From JAGVSR01 sp963786675 (GTDB lineage: Bacteria > Pseudomonadota > Alphaproteobacteria > Rhizobiales > Hyphomicrobiaceae), in NCBI GenBank assembly GCA_963786675.1, contig CAWAZY010000006.1:62001-126000 (forward strand): a stretch of DNA of 64,000 nt. Reading direction: 5' to 3'. The notes under the pieces are model-generated. The model saw only the letters and a list, made by a program, of their open reading frames with translations, was not told where the DNA came from and ran no database searches. The first letter of the stretch is position 1, and every line of letters starts with the position of its first letter. Of the stretch, positions 34,595 to 44,053 are shown piece by piece. The position numbers and the translations under genes were made by a program.

Positions 34595-35350
34595 TCAGCC
34601 CCGCCCTTCGAATGGCATGGCCGTGGCCTTGAGCGTCATGAACAACACGTTGGCGTCCAACGGCAAGTTGGCGATGTAGAGCACCGCGTCGGCGACGTGA
34701 GACACGTCCATGCGGGGCTCGGGGCGGATTTCGCCGTTGGCCTGTTTCACGCCTTTCGCCATCGGCTCTGACAGTTCTGTCGCCGCATTGCCAATGTCGA
34801 TTTGCGAACAGGCTATGTTGCTTACGCGTCCATCCAGGGCAATGGATTTGGTCAGGCCGGAAATGGCGTGCTTGGTGGCAGTGTAGGGCGCGGAATTGGG
34901 GCGGGGAACGTAGGCGGAAATCGAGCCGTTATTGATGATGCGGCCGCCCTTGGGATCCTGTGCCTTCATGGTGCGCATGGCGGCCTGGGCACACAGGAAC
35001 GCGCCATTGAGATTGACGTCGAGAACGGCCTTCCATTGATCGTAGGTCAAATCTTCCATCGGAATGGCGGGAGCGGCGGTTCCGGCATTGTTGAATAGCA
35101 CGTCCAACCGTCCGAATGCCTCCTTGGTGCGGGTGAACAGGCCCCGCACGGAGATCGGATCCGTCACATCGGTCGACACGGTCAATATCTTCGCGTCCGG
35201 ACCGGCTTCCTCGGCCGTCTTCTCAAGCTCGGCCTTGCGGCGTCCGGCGAGCACAACGCAATAGCCGTTCTTGGCAAGCGAGACCGCCACTGCGCGGCCG
35301 ATGCCGCTCCCTGCCCCGGTTACTATGGCGACGCGGGGTTGAGCTGTCAT
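34595..35350 (-). CDS. Short-chain dehydrogenase/reductase
   Basis: This is a classical NAD(P)-dependent SDR oxidoreductase of 251 residues. It has the cofactor motif TGAGSGIGRA, the structural LFNNAGTAAP, the catalytic Ser in NNGSISAYVPRP and the YTATK catalytic Tyr/Lys pair. AGRRKAEL after the second strand suggests NADP preference. The substrate is unknown. It lies 22 bp downstream of hbd on the same strand and may share its transcript, which would fit acyl-CoA or hydroxy-acid metabolism. Confidence 0.92.
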   Translation of the reverse strand: MTAQPRVAIVTGAGSGIGRAVAVSLAKNGYCVVLAGRRKAELEKTAEEAGPDAKILTVSTDVTDPISVRGLFTRTKEAFGRLDVLFNNAGTAAPAIPMEDLTYDQWKAVLDVNLNGAFLCAQAAMRTMKAQDPKGGRIINNGSISAYVPRPNSAPYTATKHAISGLTKSIALDGRVSNIACSQIDIGNAATELSEPMAKGVKQANGEIRPEPRMDVSHVADAVLYIANLPLDANVLFMTLKATAMPFEGRG

Positions 35351-35372
35351 GTTAGCCTCGGTGGAATTTGCT

Positions 35373-36302
35373 CTAGCGGGTCGGGACCGGATGCTCGCCG
35401 CGATAGTCGTAGAACCCGCGATTGGTCTTTCGGCCGAGCCAGCCGGCTTCGACGTACTTCACGAGCAGCGGACACGGGCGGTACTTCGAATCCGCCAAAC
35501 CTTCGTAGAGAACCTGCATGACCGCCAGGCAGGTGTCCAGTCCGATAAAGTCCGCAAGTTCGAGCGGCCCCATCGGGTGGTGCGCGCCGAGCTTCATGGC
35601 TTTATCGATGGCTTCCACCGTACCGACGCCCTCATAGAGCGTGTAGATCGCCTCGTTGATCATCGGCAGCAGGATGCGGTTGACGATGAAGGCGGGGAAG
35701 TCCTCGGACACCGCCGTCTTCTTGCCCAGGGTCTCGACAAACTTGCGCGCGGTCGCGAAGACGTCGTCTTCCGTGGCGATACCGCGGATGAGCTCGACCA
35801 GTTCCATCAGCGGAACCGGGTTCATGAAGTGCATGCCGATAAAATGCTCCGGCCGGTCGGTCGAGGCCGCCAGCCGGGTAATCGAGATCGAGGACGTGTT
35901 GGTGGCGAGCAGCGCTTCCGGCTTCAGGCGCGGGCACAGGTCGGCAAAGATCTTGCGCTTGATGCCTTCATCTTCGGTCGCCGCCTCGATGACCATGTCG
36001 CACTGCGCGAAGCCGTCGATATTCGGCGTGGCCGTAATCCGCTTCAACGCCGCATCGATCTGGGCCTCACTATAGAGCCCCTTCGCCACCTGGCGCTGCA
36101 TGTGGTGCTCGATGGTACCGAGCGCGGCCGTGATGGCGTCGGACTTGATGTCGTTCAACAGCACATCGTATCCGGATAGCGCAATGACGTGCGCGATGCC
36201 CGAGCCCATTTGTCCCGCGCCGATGACGCCAATCCGTTTGATTTCCGTCACTGGCTTCACGGCTGGCTTGGCCTTTTCTGAGCCCTTTACGGCGACGTCC
36301 AT
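35373..36302 (-). CDS. hbd: 3-hydroxybutyryl-CoA dehydrogenase
   Basis: This enzyme oxidises (S)-3-hydroxyacyl-CoA to 3-oxoacyl-CoA with NAD, in fatty-acid or butyrate/polyhydroxybutyrate metabolism. It has 309 residues, with the NAD fold IGVIGAGQMGSGIAHV, the VIEAATED segment, the catalytic His in HFMNPVPLMELVE and the dimer domain LGAHHPMGPLELADFIGLD. The N-terminus has about 20 extra residues rich in Lys and Pro. It follows etfA by 45 bp; the etfBA-hbd cluster is common in alphaproteobacteria and links beta-oxidation to the electron-transfer flavoprotein. Confidence 0.96.
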   Translation of the reverse strand: MDVAVKGSEKAKPAVKPVTEIKRIGVIGAGQMGSGIAHVIALSGYDVLLNDIKSDAITAALGTIEHHMQRQVAKGLYSEAQIDAALKRITATPNIDGFAQCDMVIEAATEDEGIKRKIFADLCPRLKPEALLATNTSSISITRLAASTDRPEHFIGMHFMNPVPLMELVELIRGIATEDDVFATARKFVETLGKKTAVSEDFPAFIVNRILLPMINEAIYTLYEGVGTVEAIDKAMKLGAHHPMGPLELADFIGLDTCLAVMQVLYEGLADSKYRPCPLLVKYVEAGWLGRKTNRGFYDYRGEHPVPTR

Positions 36303-36347
36303 CTCGAATTCCTCTCTGTGACAGATGCCGTCCGGTTGACCATCGTT

Positions 36348-37292
36348 TTACGATGCCGATTTGCCGAGTTCTTTCGCGAACTCTGGCAAAGCCTCGAACA
36401 GATCCGCGACGAGGCCATAATCCGCAACCTGGAAGATGGGCGCTTCGCCATCCTTGTTGATTGCAACGATGACCTTGCTGTCCTTCATGCCTGCTAGATG
36501 CTGAATGGCGCCTGAAATGCCCACGGCAATGTAGAGTTCGGGCGCCACGACCTTGCCGGTTTGGCCGACTTGGAGATCGTTAGGCGCGAAGCCCGCATCG
36601 ACGGCCGCGCGCGAGGCGCCCATCGCCGCGCCAAGCGCGTCGGCGACCGGCTCGATGTAGGTCTTGAAGTTCTCGGCGTTGCCAATGCCGCGTCCGCCCG
36701 AAATGACGATCCGCGCCGAGGTAAGCTCAGGCCGGTCCGACTTGGACAGCTCAGCCCCCTCGAAAGCCGAAATTCCGGCGGCTGGCGGGGATGAAACCGC
36801 TTCGGTCGGCGCCGAACCGCTGTTTCCGGCCGCGGCGAAACTGGCGGTCCGCACCGTGATGACCTTCTTGGCTTCGGGCGACTTCACCGTCTGCACGGCA
36901 TTGCCGGCGTAGATCGGACGCTCGAACGTGTCGGGCGCGAGAACCTTGGTGATCTCGGACACCTGCATGACGTCGAGCAGGGCTGCCACGCGCGGGGCAA
37001 TGTTCTTGCCCGATGCCGTCGCCGGCGCAACGAACGCGTCGTAGCCGGACATCATGGGCACGACGAGTGCCGATACTTCTTCCGCGAGGCCGTTGGCCAG
37101 ATGCGGCGCATCGGCCACCAAGACCTTGGCCACGCCGTCAAGCTTGGCGGCCTCCGCGGCGGCAGCGGCACACCCGCTTCCCGCCACCAGCAGATGCACG
37201 TCGCCGCCCAATTGCTGAGCCGCCGTAACAGCCTTTGCGGTGGCCGACCCGAGGGCCGCGTTGGTGTGCTCGGCCAGAACCAGAACAGCCAT
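36348..37292 (-). CDS. etfA: Electron transfer flavoprotein alpha subunit
   Basis: This is the FAD-binding subunit of ETF, which accepts electrons from acyl-CoA dehydrogenases and passes them to ETF-ubiquinone oxidoreductase. In 314 residues it has the N-terminal AVLVLAEH, then ISGGRGIGNAENF, and the FAD-binding AAVDAGFAPNDLQVGQTGK followed by LYIAVGISGAIQH and VAINKDGEAPIFQVADYG. Its start overlaps the etfB stop by one base, so alpha and beta are made in equal amounts. Confidence 0.97.
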   Translation of the reverse strand: MAVLVLAEHTNAALGSATAKAVTAAQQLGGDVHLLVAGSGCAAAAAEAAKLDGVAKVLVADAPHLANGLAEEVSALVVPMMSGYDAFVAPATASGKNIAPRVAALLDVMQVSEITKVLAPDTFERPIYAGNAVQTVKSPEAKKVITVRTASFAAAGNSGSAPTEAVSSPPAAGISAFEGAELSKSDRPELTSARIVISGGRGIGNAENFKTYIEPVADALGAAMGASRAAVDAGFAPNDLQVGQTGKVVAPELYIAVGISGAIQHLAGMKDSKVIVAINKDGEAPIFQVADYGLVADLFEALPEFAKELGKSAS

Positions 37293-38047
37293 TAGAGCAC
37301 TCCCGCTTCGGTCTTGAGTTTGTTCACCAGCTCAGCCACGTCGGCAACTTTAACGCCACCCTTGCGTTGCGCGGGCTCCGTGGTCTTCAAAACCTGCAGG
37401 CGCGGCGCGACATCGACGCCGAGATCTTCCGGCTTCTTGGTGTCGAAGGGCTTCTTCTTGGCCTTCATGATGTTAGGCAGCGACGGATAGCGCGGCTCGT
37501 TGAGGCGCAAATCCGTCGTGACAATGGCTGGCAGGTTCAGCTTCACGGTCTCCAGACCGCCGTCCACTTCGCGCGTCACATGCACCGCACCGTCGGCAGG
37601 CGCGACCTTCGAAGCAAAGGTCCCCTGCGGCCAGCCGAGCAACGCAGCGAGCATCTGTCCCGTCTGGTTGCAATCGTCGTCGATGGCCTGCTTGCCCATG
37701 ATGACAAGCTGCGGCGCTTCCGCTTCCACGATGCTCTTGAGAATCTTGGCGACAGCCAGAGGTTCAACGATGGCCGCTTCAGGCGTCTCGACGAGGATGG
37801 CCCGGTCGGCACCGATGGCCAGCGCGGTCCGCAACGTCTCCTGAGACTTGGGCGGTCCAATCGAGACGACCACGATTTCGGTGGCGGTCCCTTTTTCCTT
37901 CAGCCGAACGGCTTCCTCGACGGCGATCTCGTCGAAGGGGTTCATGGACATCTTGACGTTGGCGAGTTCGATGCCGGTTCCGTCCGCCTTGACGCGGATC
38001 TTCACGGCATAGTCGACGACGCGTTTGACCGCGACGAGTATCTTCAT
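37292..38047 (-). CDS. etfB: Electron transfer flavoprotein beta subunit
   Basis: This ETF subunit of 251 residues binds AMP and docks dehydrogenases. It begins MKILVAVKRVVDY and has MNPFDEIAVEEAVRLKE, ALAIGADRAIL, IDDDCNQTGQMLAALLGW and the recognition-loop region EPRYPSLPNIMKAKKK. I chose the ATG at 38047; the upstream extension to 38161 has no family pattern. It overlaps etfA. The 275-base gap upstream (38048-38322) holds no gene. Confidence 0.97.
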   Translation of the reverse strand: MKILVAVKRVVDYAVKIRVKADGTGIELANVKMSMNPFDEIAVEEAVRLKEKGTATEIVVVSIGPPKSQETLRTALAIGADRAILVETPEAAIVEPLAVAKILKSIVEAEAPQLVIMGKQAIDDDCNQTGQMLAALLGWPQGTFASKVAPADGAVHVTREVDGGLETVKLNLPAIVTTDLRLNEPRYPSLPNIMKAKKKPFDTKKPEDLGVDVAPRLQVLKTTEPAQRKGGVKVADVAELVNKLKTEAGVL

Positions 38048-38322
38048 TCCCCAGGTGCTCCCCAGCAGCCCAAAGCATCGTTCATTTTTATGCGACCGCG
38101 CGCTCCAGGGCTTTTCGATTTTGCATCGCGGCCTGCTTGCGAGAGCCCCAGGCGGCGGCATCCGTTACCGCCTAACCCCGACCTTCTTCGCAACTGCGAA
38201 ACGCACCCTAAGAGTGCAATTACTCCAAGTCAATTGTCAGCCCGCCACGGCGCGCTGGCCTCGAACAACCTTTCTCGCCGATCCACAAAAACACTTCCGC
38301 CGAGGGGTTTCTGGCCGGCGTC

Positions 38323-39030
38323 TTAACCTTTCAGCGGCGGCAGGTCGCGGTCGAAAAGCGGGACGTCAGAGCGCCGCATGACAAGGATGAGGACGGCACC
38401 CGCGATCAGCCCCCCGATGTGGGCCCACCAGGCGACGGGACCCACCTCCGGAAGCAGCACCATGACGAACTGCGTGACCACCCAGATGCCCAGAACGGCG
38501 GCCGCGGAGAGGCGCAGCGGAATGGCCTGGAATGCGAGAACCCAGACGCGCACGCGGGGGTGCAGCATCAGATAGGCGGCAATAACTCCCGCCACCGCAC
38601 CGCTGGCGCCGATGAGGGGATTGGGGGAGCCGGGCACCATGAAAACGTGAACGAGGCCGGCGAAGATCCCACATGCGAAGTAGAAGATCAGGAACCGCAG
38701 ATGGCCCATGGAATCCTCGACATTGTCGCCGAAGACCCAGAGGAACAGCATGTTTCCGGCAAGATGCAGGAAGTCGCCGTGAAAGAACATGTACGACAAG
38801 AGCGTCAAGCGCTCCGGTACAGCCACGGACTGCTCGATCGTGTCGTTGACGACAATGCCAGCGGTCGTGACCAGTTCGGCCGGGATGATGGCGAAGCTTG
38901 CGATGACGGCTTCCTTCAAACCCATGGTCTCGAAGATGTAGACCAGCACATTGAGCGCGATCAGCCCGATGGTGACGTACTGCCGGTCGATCGCCTTCAA
39001 GTAATTCTCGTCGTGCAGCGGAACGAACAT
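38323..39030 (-). CDS. Rhomboid family intramembrane serine protease
   Basis: This is a six-helix membrane protease of 235 residues from the ATG at 39030, which is preceded by AAGGAGG. The catalytic Ser lies in LIGASGAVAG and the His in WWAHIGGLIAG, with the family segment MFFHGDFLHLAGNMLFLW before them. Such proteases cleave membrane proteins within or near the bilayer. It sits between cobO and etfB on the same strand, separated by 85 bp and 275 bp, so it may have its own promoter or share theirs. The substrate is unknown. Confidence 0.93.
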   Translation of the reverse strand: MFVPLHDENYLKAIDRQYVTIGLIALNVLVYIFETMGLKEAVIASFAIIPAELVTTAGIVVNDTIEQSVAVPERLTLLSYMFFHGDFLHLAGNMLFLWVFGDNVEDSMGHLRFLIFYFACGIFAGLVHVFMVPGSPNPLIGASGAVAGVIAAYLMLHPRVRVWVLAFQAIPLRLSAAAVLGIWVVTQFVMVLLPEVGPVAWWAHIGGLIAGAVLILVMRRSDVPLFDRDLPPLKG

Positions 39031-39115
39031 GGGCGCCCTCCTTGCTGGATCGCTCGGCGCGTCATCCGCACCGGGTGTTACTGGCGCCCGGCCCCCCGGA
39101 ACTGCCGTCGATAGA

Positions 39116-39697
39116 TTAGCGATTTTGTCCGGGGACCCACAGCACATCGCTGCGGCCGCGATCGTTCACGTAGCGGCTGGCAACGAACAGGAAGTCAGAC
39201 AGCCGGTTGATATACTTCAGTGCGGCGGGACTGACCGGCTCATTGTCCAAGGCAGCCAAGCTGACCATTTCGCGCTCCGCGCGGCGGCACACCGTGCGCG
39301 CCAGATGGAGGGCCGCGGCCGCCGCCGCGCCGCCTGGCAGGACGAACGATTTCAGCGGCTTCATTTCGGTGTTCATTTCGTCGATTTCCGCTTCCAGGCG
39401 GTCCACCTGCGCATCCGAGACACGCAGCGGCTCGTAAGGCAGCTTCTCCCCGCGATCGGGAACGCACAGGTCGGCACCCAGATCGAAGAGATCATTTTGG
39501 ATACGGTTGAGCTTGTCGTCGAGGCCTGGATGGCCGCCCGCCAGATGAACGCGCACCATGCCGATGGTGGCGTTTGTTTCATCGACCGTTCCATAGGCAG
39601 CAATGCGCGCGGCATCCTTGGCGACGCGTTCGCCGGTGCCCAGCCCCGTCGTTCCGGCATCTCCGGTGCGGGTGTAGATCTTGTTCAGCTTGACCAC
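39116..39697 (-). CDS. PduO-type cob(I)alamin adenosyltransferase
   Basis: This enzyme transfers adenosyl from ATP to cob(I)alamin, making coenzyme B12. It has 193 residues, with the ATP-binding N-terminus KIYTRTGDAGTTGL, YGTVDETNATIG, FVLPGGAAAAAALHLARTVC and RRAERE, and the C-terminal YINRLSDFLFVASRYVN. This is the PduO class, not the older CobA/CobO class, although the label cobO is often used. It lies 24 bp after the HIG1-type gene and near the etf genes, a common alphaproteobacterial arrangement. Confidence 0.95.
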   Translation of the reverse strand: MVKLNKIYTRTGDAGTTGLGTGERVAKDAARIAAYGTVDETNATIGMVRVHLAGGHPGLDDKLNRIQNDLFDLGADLCVPDRGEKLPYEPLRVSDAQVDRLEAEIDEMNTEMKPLKSFVLPGGAAAAAALHLARTVCRRAEREMVSLAALDNEPVSPAALKYINRLSDFLFVASRYVNDRGRSDVLWVPGQNR

Positions 39698-39721
39698 GGA
39701 ATTATCCTGCCCCTGCGCAAA

Positions 39722-39922
39722 TCAACCGGCCGTGTGGCGGGAGAGAAACGTGAAAACCATGATGACGACGATCGCTGCGAATTGCAGGCCAACACGCCAG
39801 CGCATGAGTTTCTGGCTGAGGTTAGGCGCGGTGCCGCGCGACATGGTCCATAGCCCGGCCACAAGGACTAGAAACACCGCGACCACGGCCACGGTCGTGA
39901 GGTGGTAGAGAACGACGTCCAT
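39722..39922 (-). CDS. Twin-transmembrane HIG1-type small membrane protein
   Basis: This is a 66-residue protein with two helices (AVVAVFLVLVAGLWTM and FAAIVVIMVFTFLS) joined by a short loop ending in SQKLMRWRVGLQ. The RWRVGLQ pattern before the second helix is typical of HIG1-domain proteins, which in alphaproteobacteria and mitochondria modulate cytochrome oxidase assembly. It is the first gene of the cluster leading to cobO and etf. The ribosome-binding site is weak, and a longer frame upstream looks non-coding. The 275 bases between this gene and envC (39923-40197) show no other gene. Confidence 0.8.
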   Translation of the reverse strand: MDVVLYHLTTVAVVAVFLVLVAGLWTMSRGTAPNLSQKLMRWRVGLQFAAIVVIMVFTFLSRHTAG

Positions 39923-40197
39923 AGGGTAGATCTTTCGCGTTGCCGTGACTGAGTTCGTCAGCGCACGGGACAAAACAACTTGGCACACCGCTTGTCGTCG
40001 TAGAACCTCGCGGTTGAAACCTGCGGCGCGGAGGATAGGGCCGTCGGCGCGCTCCGGCAAATGCCAAAGCGACCCGGAAGGGGCCTTGGCGCTTCCTTGA
40101 CCGCCCACCCTGACCCTCGGTGACCCTGGCTGCCGCCCTGGCCAGCAGCTGGGCCAGCACCGTGCCGGCGACGGAAGCCATCGGTGGTGAACCCGGA

Positions 40198-41784
40198 ATG
40201 CATTATGCTCGGACGAATCACCTCCGGCCCGCGCTGCGCGGTTCCTCAAAATCGACGCGATTTGCAGCCAAGGCCCAGGGGTTGGACAGCACAGCGCCGC
40301 CGCGACCGCGGCCAGCGGCAAACGGGGACCTGGAGGACTTGATCGGACGAGGCAATAGACTTGTGCCGATCGCTGCCGCCGTGGCCCTCGCGGCTGGCGG
40401 CCTGCTGGCCTTTTCCATTACACCGGCTACCGTCGCTCCGGCCATGGCCCAGGAGGCCCCGACCGCGGATCAGGTCAAGAAGGCCCTGGAGGCCCGGCGC
40501 GGCGAACTCGACAACACCCTGGCCCGTGCCGGCTCGATCGAAAGCGACATGGTGGCGCTGCGGGCCGAGCGCGAGAAGATCAACGCCCGCCTGCTTGAAA
40601 CCGCGGCCAGCGTCCAGCAAAGCGAAGGCCGTCTGACGGAGATCGAGGGCCGGCTCGGTGAATTGGAAGCCCAGGAAAAGCTGCTGCGCGGCTCGCTCAG
40701 TCAGCGCCACGGTCAGATCGCCAAATTGCTGGCCGCGTTACAGCGGATGGGACGCAATCCGCCGCCGGCCATCATCACCAAGCGCGAGGACGCCTTGGAG
40801 ATGGTGCGCAGCGCCATGCTGCTCGCCTCGGCGTTCCCAGGCATGCGCACCCAGGCCCTCAAACTCGCCGACGAGTTGAGCGAAATGATGCGGGTCGTGG
40901 CCGACATTCGCAGCCAGGCGGACAAGGCCAAGGCTGAAACAGCGCGCCTGACGGCCCTGCGCACGAGCTTAGCCGGCTTGATGGAAACCAAGCGCCAGTC
41001 GATCACGGAGCGGCAGGAAGAGCTGCGCAAGGTCCGCGAAGCCGCTTCGGAAATATCCAAGAGCGTCACCGATCTCAACGAGCTGATTTCGAAGCTGGAC
41101 CGCGCGGTAGCCGTCAATACGGGTCTGGATGCCTACGACGCGGAAGCCAAAGCCGCCGTCGCCGCCGGCCTGGACGGCATCAGCACCCCGCCCCCGGCCG
41201 GTGTGACGGCGGGTCCGTCGATTGCGGCCGGTCCTCCGACCAATGACAAAAATACCGATGCGGCCGCGCCGGGCGATGTCCGCGTTGTCGAGTTGGCCCC
41301 GGCCACCACCTCGCTCGTGCCCGGTAGCACCGGCCGCATCAAGCCCGCCATCCCGTTCCACCTTGCAAAAGCCAAACTTCCCATGCCTGTTAGTGGCAGA
41401 CGGGTTTTGACTTTTGGCGAGCGCACCCAATATGGGTCTAATTCAAAGGGTCTCGTCCTGGAGACCCGGTCAGGCGCCCAGGTCACGGCGCCGTGCGACG
41501 GCTGGATCGTCTATGCGGGCGAATTCCGCAGCTACGGCAAACTCTTGATCATCAATGCCGGCGGCGGTTACCATGTGCTCCTTGCCGGTCTTTCGCAGAT
41601 CGATGTTCAACCGGGTCAATTCGTACTGGCGGCTGAACCCGTTGGTACAATGACGACAACAACCAAAGAAGCGGCTGGCGCGGCGTCAACAGCACCAGTA
41701 CTCTATATTGAATTTCGCAAGGATGGGCAGCCCATCGATCCCGACCCCTGGTGGGTCGAGGTTCATCAGAAGGCACAAGGCTAA
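40198..41784 (+). CDS. Murein hydrolase activator EnvC family protein
   Basis: This is a periplasmic division protein of 528 residues if started at 40198. A hydrophobic helix (about residues 60-85) precedes a long coiled coil (about 90-310; ARRGELDNTLARAGSIES and RGELEAQEKLLR-like heptads) and a C-terminal LytM (M23) fold. The LytM fold is degenerate: VYAGEFRSYGKLLIINAGGG has Ala where active M23 peptidases have the His, as in E. coli EnvC, so it should activate amidases rather than cut murein itself. The start is uncertain because the first 60 residues are low in pattern. It overlaps ctpA, a conserved partnership. Confidence 0.88.
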   Translation: MHYARTNHLRPALRGSSKSTRFAAKAQGLDSTAPPRPRPAANGDLEDLIGRGNRLVPIAAAVALAAGGLLAFSITPATVAPAMAQEAPTADQVKKALEARRGELDNTLARAGSIESDMVALRAEREKINARLLETAASVQQSEGRLTEIEGRLGELEAQEKLLRGSLSQRHGQIAKLLAALQRMGRNPPPAIITKREDALEMVRSAMLLASAFPGMRTQALKLADELSEMMRVVADIRSQADKAKAETARLTALRTSLAGLMETKRQSITERQEELRKVREAASEISKSVTDLNELISKLDRAVAVNTGLDAYDAEAKAAVAAGLDGISTPPPAGVTAGPSIAAGPPTNDKNTDAAAPGDVRVVELAPATTSLVPGSTGRIKPAIPFHLAKAKLPMPVSGRRVLTFGERTQYGSNSKGLVLETRSGAQVTAPCDGWIVYAGEFRSYGKLLIINAGGGYHVLLAGLSQIDVQPGQFVLAAEPVGTMTTTTKEAAGAASTAPVLYIEFRKDGQPIDPDPWWVEVHQKAQG

Positions 41785-43211
41785 TGCGCAAGACTGACTT
41801 CGCGTTCTGGACATTCCTGATGATGGCTGGCCTTGCTGGCGTCACGACGGTCCTAAACGTCACCAAGGGGCAATCGGCGACCTCTCCCAATGCCGAACTT
41901 TACCGTCAGCTGGATCTCTTCGGCGACGTCTTCGAGCGCGTGCGCTCCGACTACGTGGAAAAGCCCGACGATCAAATGCTGATCGAGACCGCCATCAACG
42001 GCATGCTGACGGCACTGGACCCGCACTCGTCCTACCTGAGCCCCAAGAGCTTCAAGGACATGCAGGTGCAGACGCGCGGTGAGTTCGGCGGTCTGGGCAT
42101 TGAAGTCACCATGGAAAACGGTGTCATCAAGGTCGTCTCGCCGATCGATGAAACGCCAGCATTCAAAGCCGGCATCCTGGCCAACGATCTGATCACACAC
42201 CTCGACAACGAACAGATCAATGGATTGACGCTGGAGCAAGCGGTCGAAAAAATGCGCGGCCCCGTCAATACGCCGATCTCGCTGACGATCGTGCGCAAGG
42301 GCCGCGACGAGCCGTTCGATGTGAAGGTCACCCGCGACATCATTCGGATTAATCCGGTGAAGGCCCGCGCCGAGGACGACATCGGCTATATCAAGGTCTC
42401 GACGTTCAACGAGCAGACGCACGCCAATCTCGTCAAGGCGATGGACGATCTGAAAAAGGAGATCGGACCGAAGCTGCGCGGCTATCTCATTGATTTGCGC
42501 AACAACCCGGGCGGCCTGCTCGATCAGGCGATCTCCGTCAGCGACGATTTCCTCGACCAGGGTGCGATCGTTCTGACCAAGGGCCGCAATAACGAGGAAA
42601 CCCAGCGGTCGCAGGCGCGCGCCGGAGACGTGACCGATGGCAAGCCCATCGTCGTGCTCATCAACGGCGGCTCGGCATCGGCGTCCGAAATCGTGGCTGG
42701 TGCCCTTCAAGACCACAAGCGCGCCACCATCATCGGCACGCGGTCGTTCGGCAAGGGCTCGGTGCAGACCATCATCCCGCTGGGCGCCAACGGGGCAATC
42801 CGGCTGACGACGGCCCGTTACTACACGCCGTCCAACCGGTCGATCCAGGCCAAAGGCATCGACCCCGATATCGTGGTCGAACAAGAGCTGCCGGACGACC
42901 TCAAGAGCAAGGTCGCCAACGAAAAGCCTCGGGGCGAGGCAAGCCTGCGCGGTCATCTCAAGAACGCTGACGGTACGGTAAAGACTGAAGGCGAAGATGG
43001 CGAAGTGAAGGAGCCCGAAAAGGAAGAGAGCGGGTCTCTGGCATATGTGCCGAAAGAGCCGGAAAAGGACACCCAGCTTCAGTACGCGCTGCGCTTCATG
43101 CGCGGAACGGCGACGGAAGCCACGGTTGCCAAGCCCGCTGCCGGCACCACGCCGTCATCTGAGCCCGCCGCGAAGGACAATGCCAAAAGCGGCCAAACCG
43201 TCCCGAACTGA
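41784..43211 (+). CDS. ctpA: Carboxy-terminal processing protease (S41 family)
   Basis: This periplasmic, tail-specific serine protease has 475 residues from the ATG at 41784, which overlaps the envC stop. An N-terminal membrane helix precedes the ALDPHSSYL segment and a PDZ domain (GGLGIEVTMENG, GILANDLITHLD). The catalytic domain has the Ser in INGGSASASEIVAG and the Lys in GTRSFGKGSVQT. The C-terminal 100 residues are Glu/Lys/Pro-rich and likely disordered. CtpA enzymes often act with lipoprotein adaptors to control peptidoglycan hydrolases, which suits the EnvC neighbour. A terminator follows. Confidence 0.95.
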   Translation: MRKTDFAFWTFLMMAGLAGVTTVLNVTKGQSATSPNAELYRQLDLFGDVFERVRSDYVEKPDDQMLIETAINGMLTALDPHSSYLSPKSFKDMQVQTRGEFGGLGIEVTMENGVIKVVSPIDETPAFKAGILANDLITHLDNEQINGLTLEQAVEKMRGPVNTPISLTIVRKGRDEPFDVKVTRDIIRINPVKARAEDDIGYIKVSTFNEQTHANLVKAMDDLKKEIGPKLRGYLIDLRNNPGGLLDQAISVSDDFLDQGAIVLTKGRNNEETQRSQARAGDVTDGKPIVVLINGGSASASEIVAGALQDHKRATIIGTRSFGKGSVQTIIPLGANGAIRLTTARYYTPSNRSIQAKGIDPDIVVEQELPDDLKSKVANEKPRGEASLRGHLKNADGTVKTEGEDGEVKEPEKEESGSLAYVPKEPEKDTQLQYALRFMRGTATEATVAKPAAGTTPSSEPAAKDNAKSGQTVPN

Positions 43212-43264
43212 CAATACGCCCGGCTCGGATCGATTGAACCGGCACGGGGTTTACGCCAAGAAGA

Positions 43265-43289
43265 GGGCGCCAGAGATGGCGCCCTTTTT
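43265..43289 (+). terminator. Rho-independent terminator of envC-ctpA
   Basis: GGGCGCCA and TGGCGCCC pair perfectly around a 4-base loop and are followed by five T. The hairpin lies about 53 bp past the ctpA stop. Confidence 0.92.
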
Positions 43290-43371
43290 CATGCTCGCTG
43301 CGGCTTCATACGGGCCGTCCACCACACGCCGCGACTCCGCACGCGCACCTTCGCCGATCCAGAGGTACACC

Positions 43372-43899
43372 ATGACCAAGCCCTCTCCCGACCCGCAGGC
43401 ACTCGGCTATCGCCCATGCGTCGGCATTATGCTGCTCAACGGCAGCGGGCATGTCTGGGTCGGTCAGCGGGCGGATACGCCGGTGGACGCGGAAGGGCGC
43501 GGCGACTGGTGGCAGATGCCCCAAGGCGGCATCGATCCTGGAGAAGAACCGCGCTCGGCGGCACTGCGCGAACTTTTCGAGGAGACACAAATCCGCTCCG
43601 CGACCCTGATCGGCGAGACGCGGGATTGGCTCACCTACGACCTGCCCCCAGAGCTGGTTGGCATAGCGTGGGGTGGCCGTTGGCGCGGCCAGCGCCAGAA
43701 ATGGTTTGCGGCACGCTTCACCGGTACGGACTCGGAAATCGATATCGCGGCACCGCCGGGGCACGACCCGGAATTCGTCAGCTGGCGGTGGGTGCCCGTT
43801 ACCGATCTGGTCCGCCTCATCGTGCCGTTCAAGCGCGACGTCTATCAGGCCGTCGTCGCCGAACTGGGCCACTTGGCCAGTCCAGACCCCCGCGCCTAA
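43372..43899 (+). CDS. rppH: RNA pyrophosphohydrolase, Nudix family (first copy)
   Basis: This enzyme removes pyrophosphate from 5'-triphosphorylated mRNA, starting decay. It has 175 residues from the ATG at 43372 (AGAGG upstream). The Nudix box runs from QMPQGGIDPGEEPRSAALRE into LFEETQI. WGGRWRGQRQKWFAARF and the SWRWVPVTDL segment are characteristic of RppH/NudH. Its plant-type relatives split Ap4A, so that is a possible second substrate. A second copy follows 154 bp downstream. Confidence 0.93.
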   Translation: MTKPSPDPQALGYRPCVGIMLLNGSGHVWVGQRADTPVDAEGRGDWWQMPQGGIDPGEEPRSAALRELFEETQIRSATLIGETRDWLTYDLPPELVGIAWGGRWRGQRQKWFAARFTGTDSEIDIAAPPGHDPEFVSWRWVPVTDLVRLIVPFKRDVYQAVVAELGHLASPDPRA

Positions 43900-44053
43900 T
43901 CCAGCCCCGCTTTGCGCTCGTCCGGTCCAATTTTTAACGACCGTCCGACATGGGCCCATGATTCCGACACACGCTTGCCATGCAACGCGTCTACTGTAAC
44001 CTATTGATTTGCAGACTAATCTATTGACGCAATTTGGATGCTCGTTCGTGCGC

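Noticed and set aside
40198..41784. EnvC-like protein as an active M23 metallopeptidase
   Set aside because: The LytM domain lacks the catalytic His (NAGGG instead of a His-Gly motif), which is normal for EnvC-type activators.
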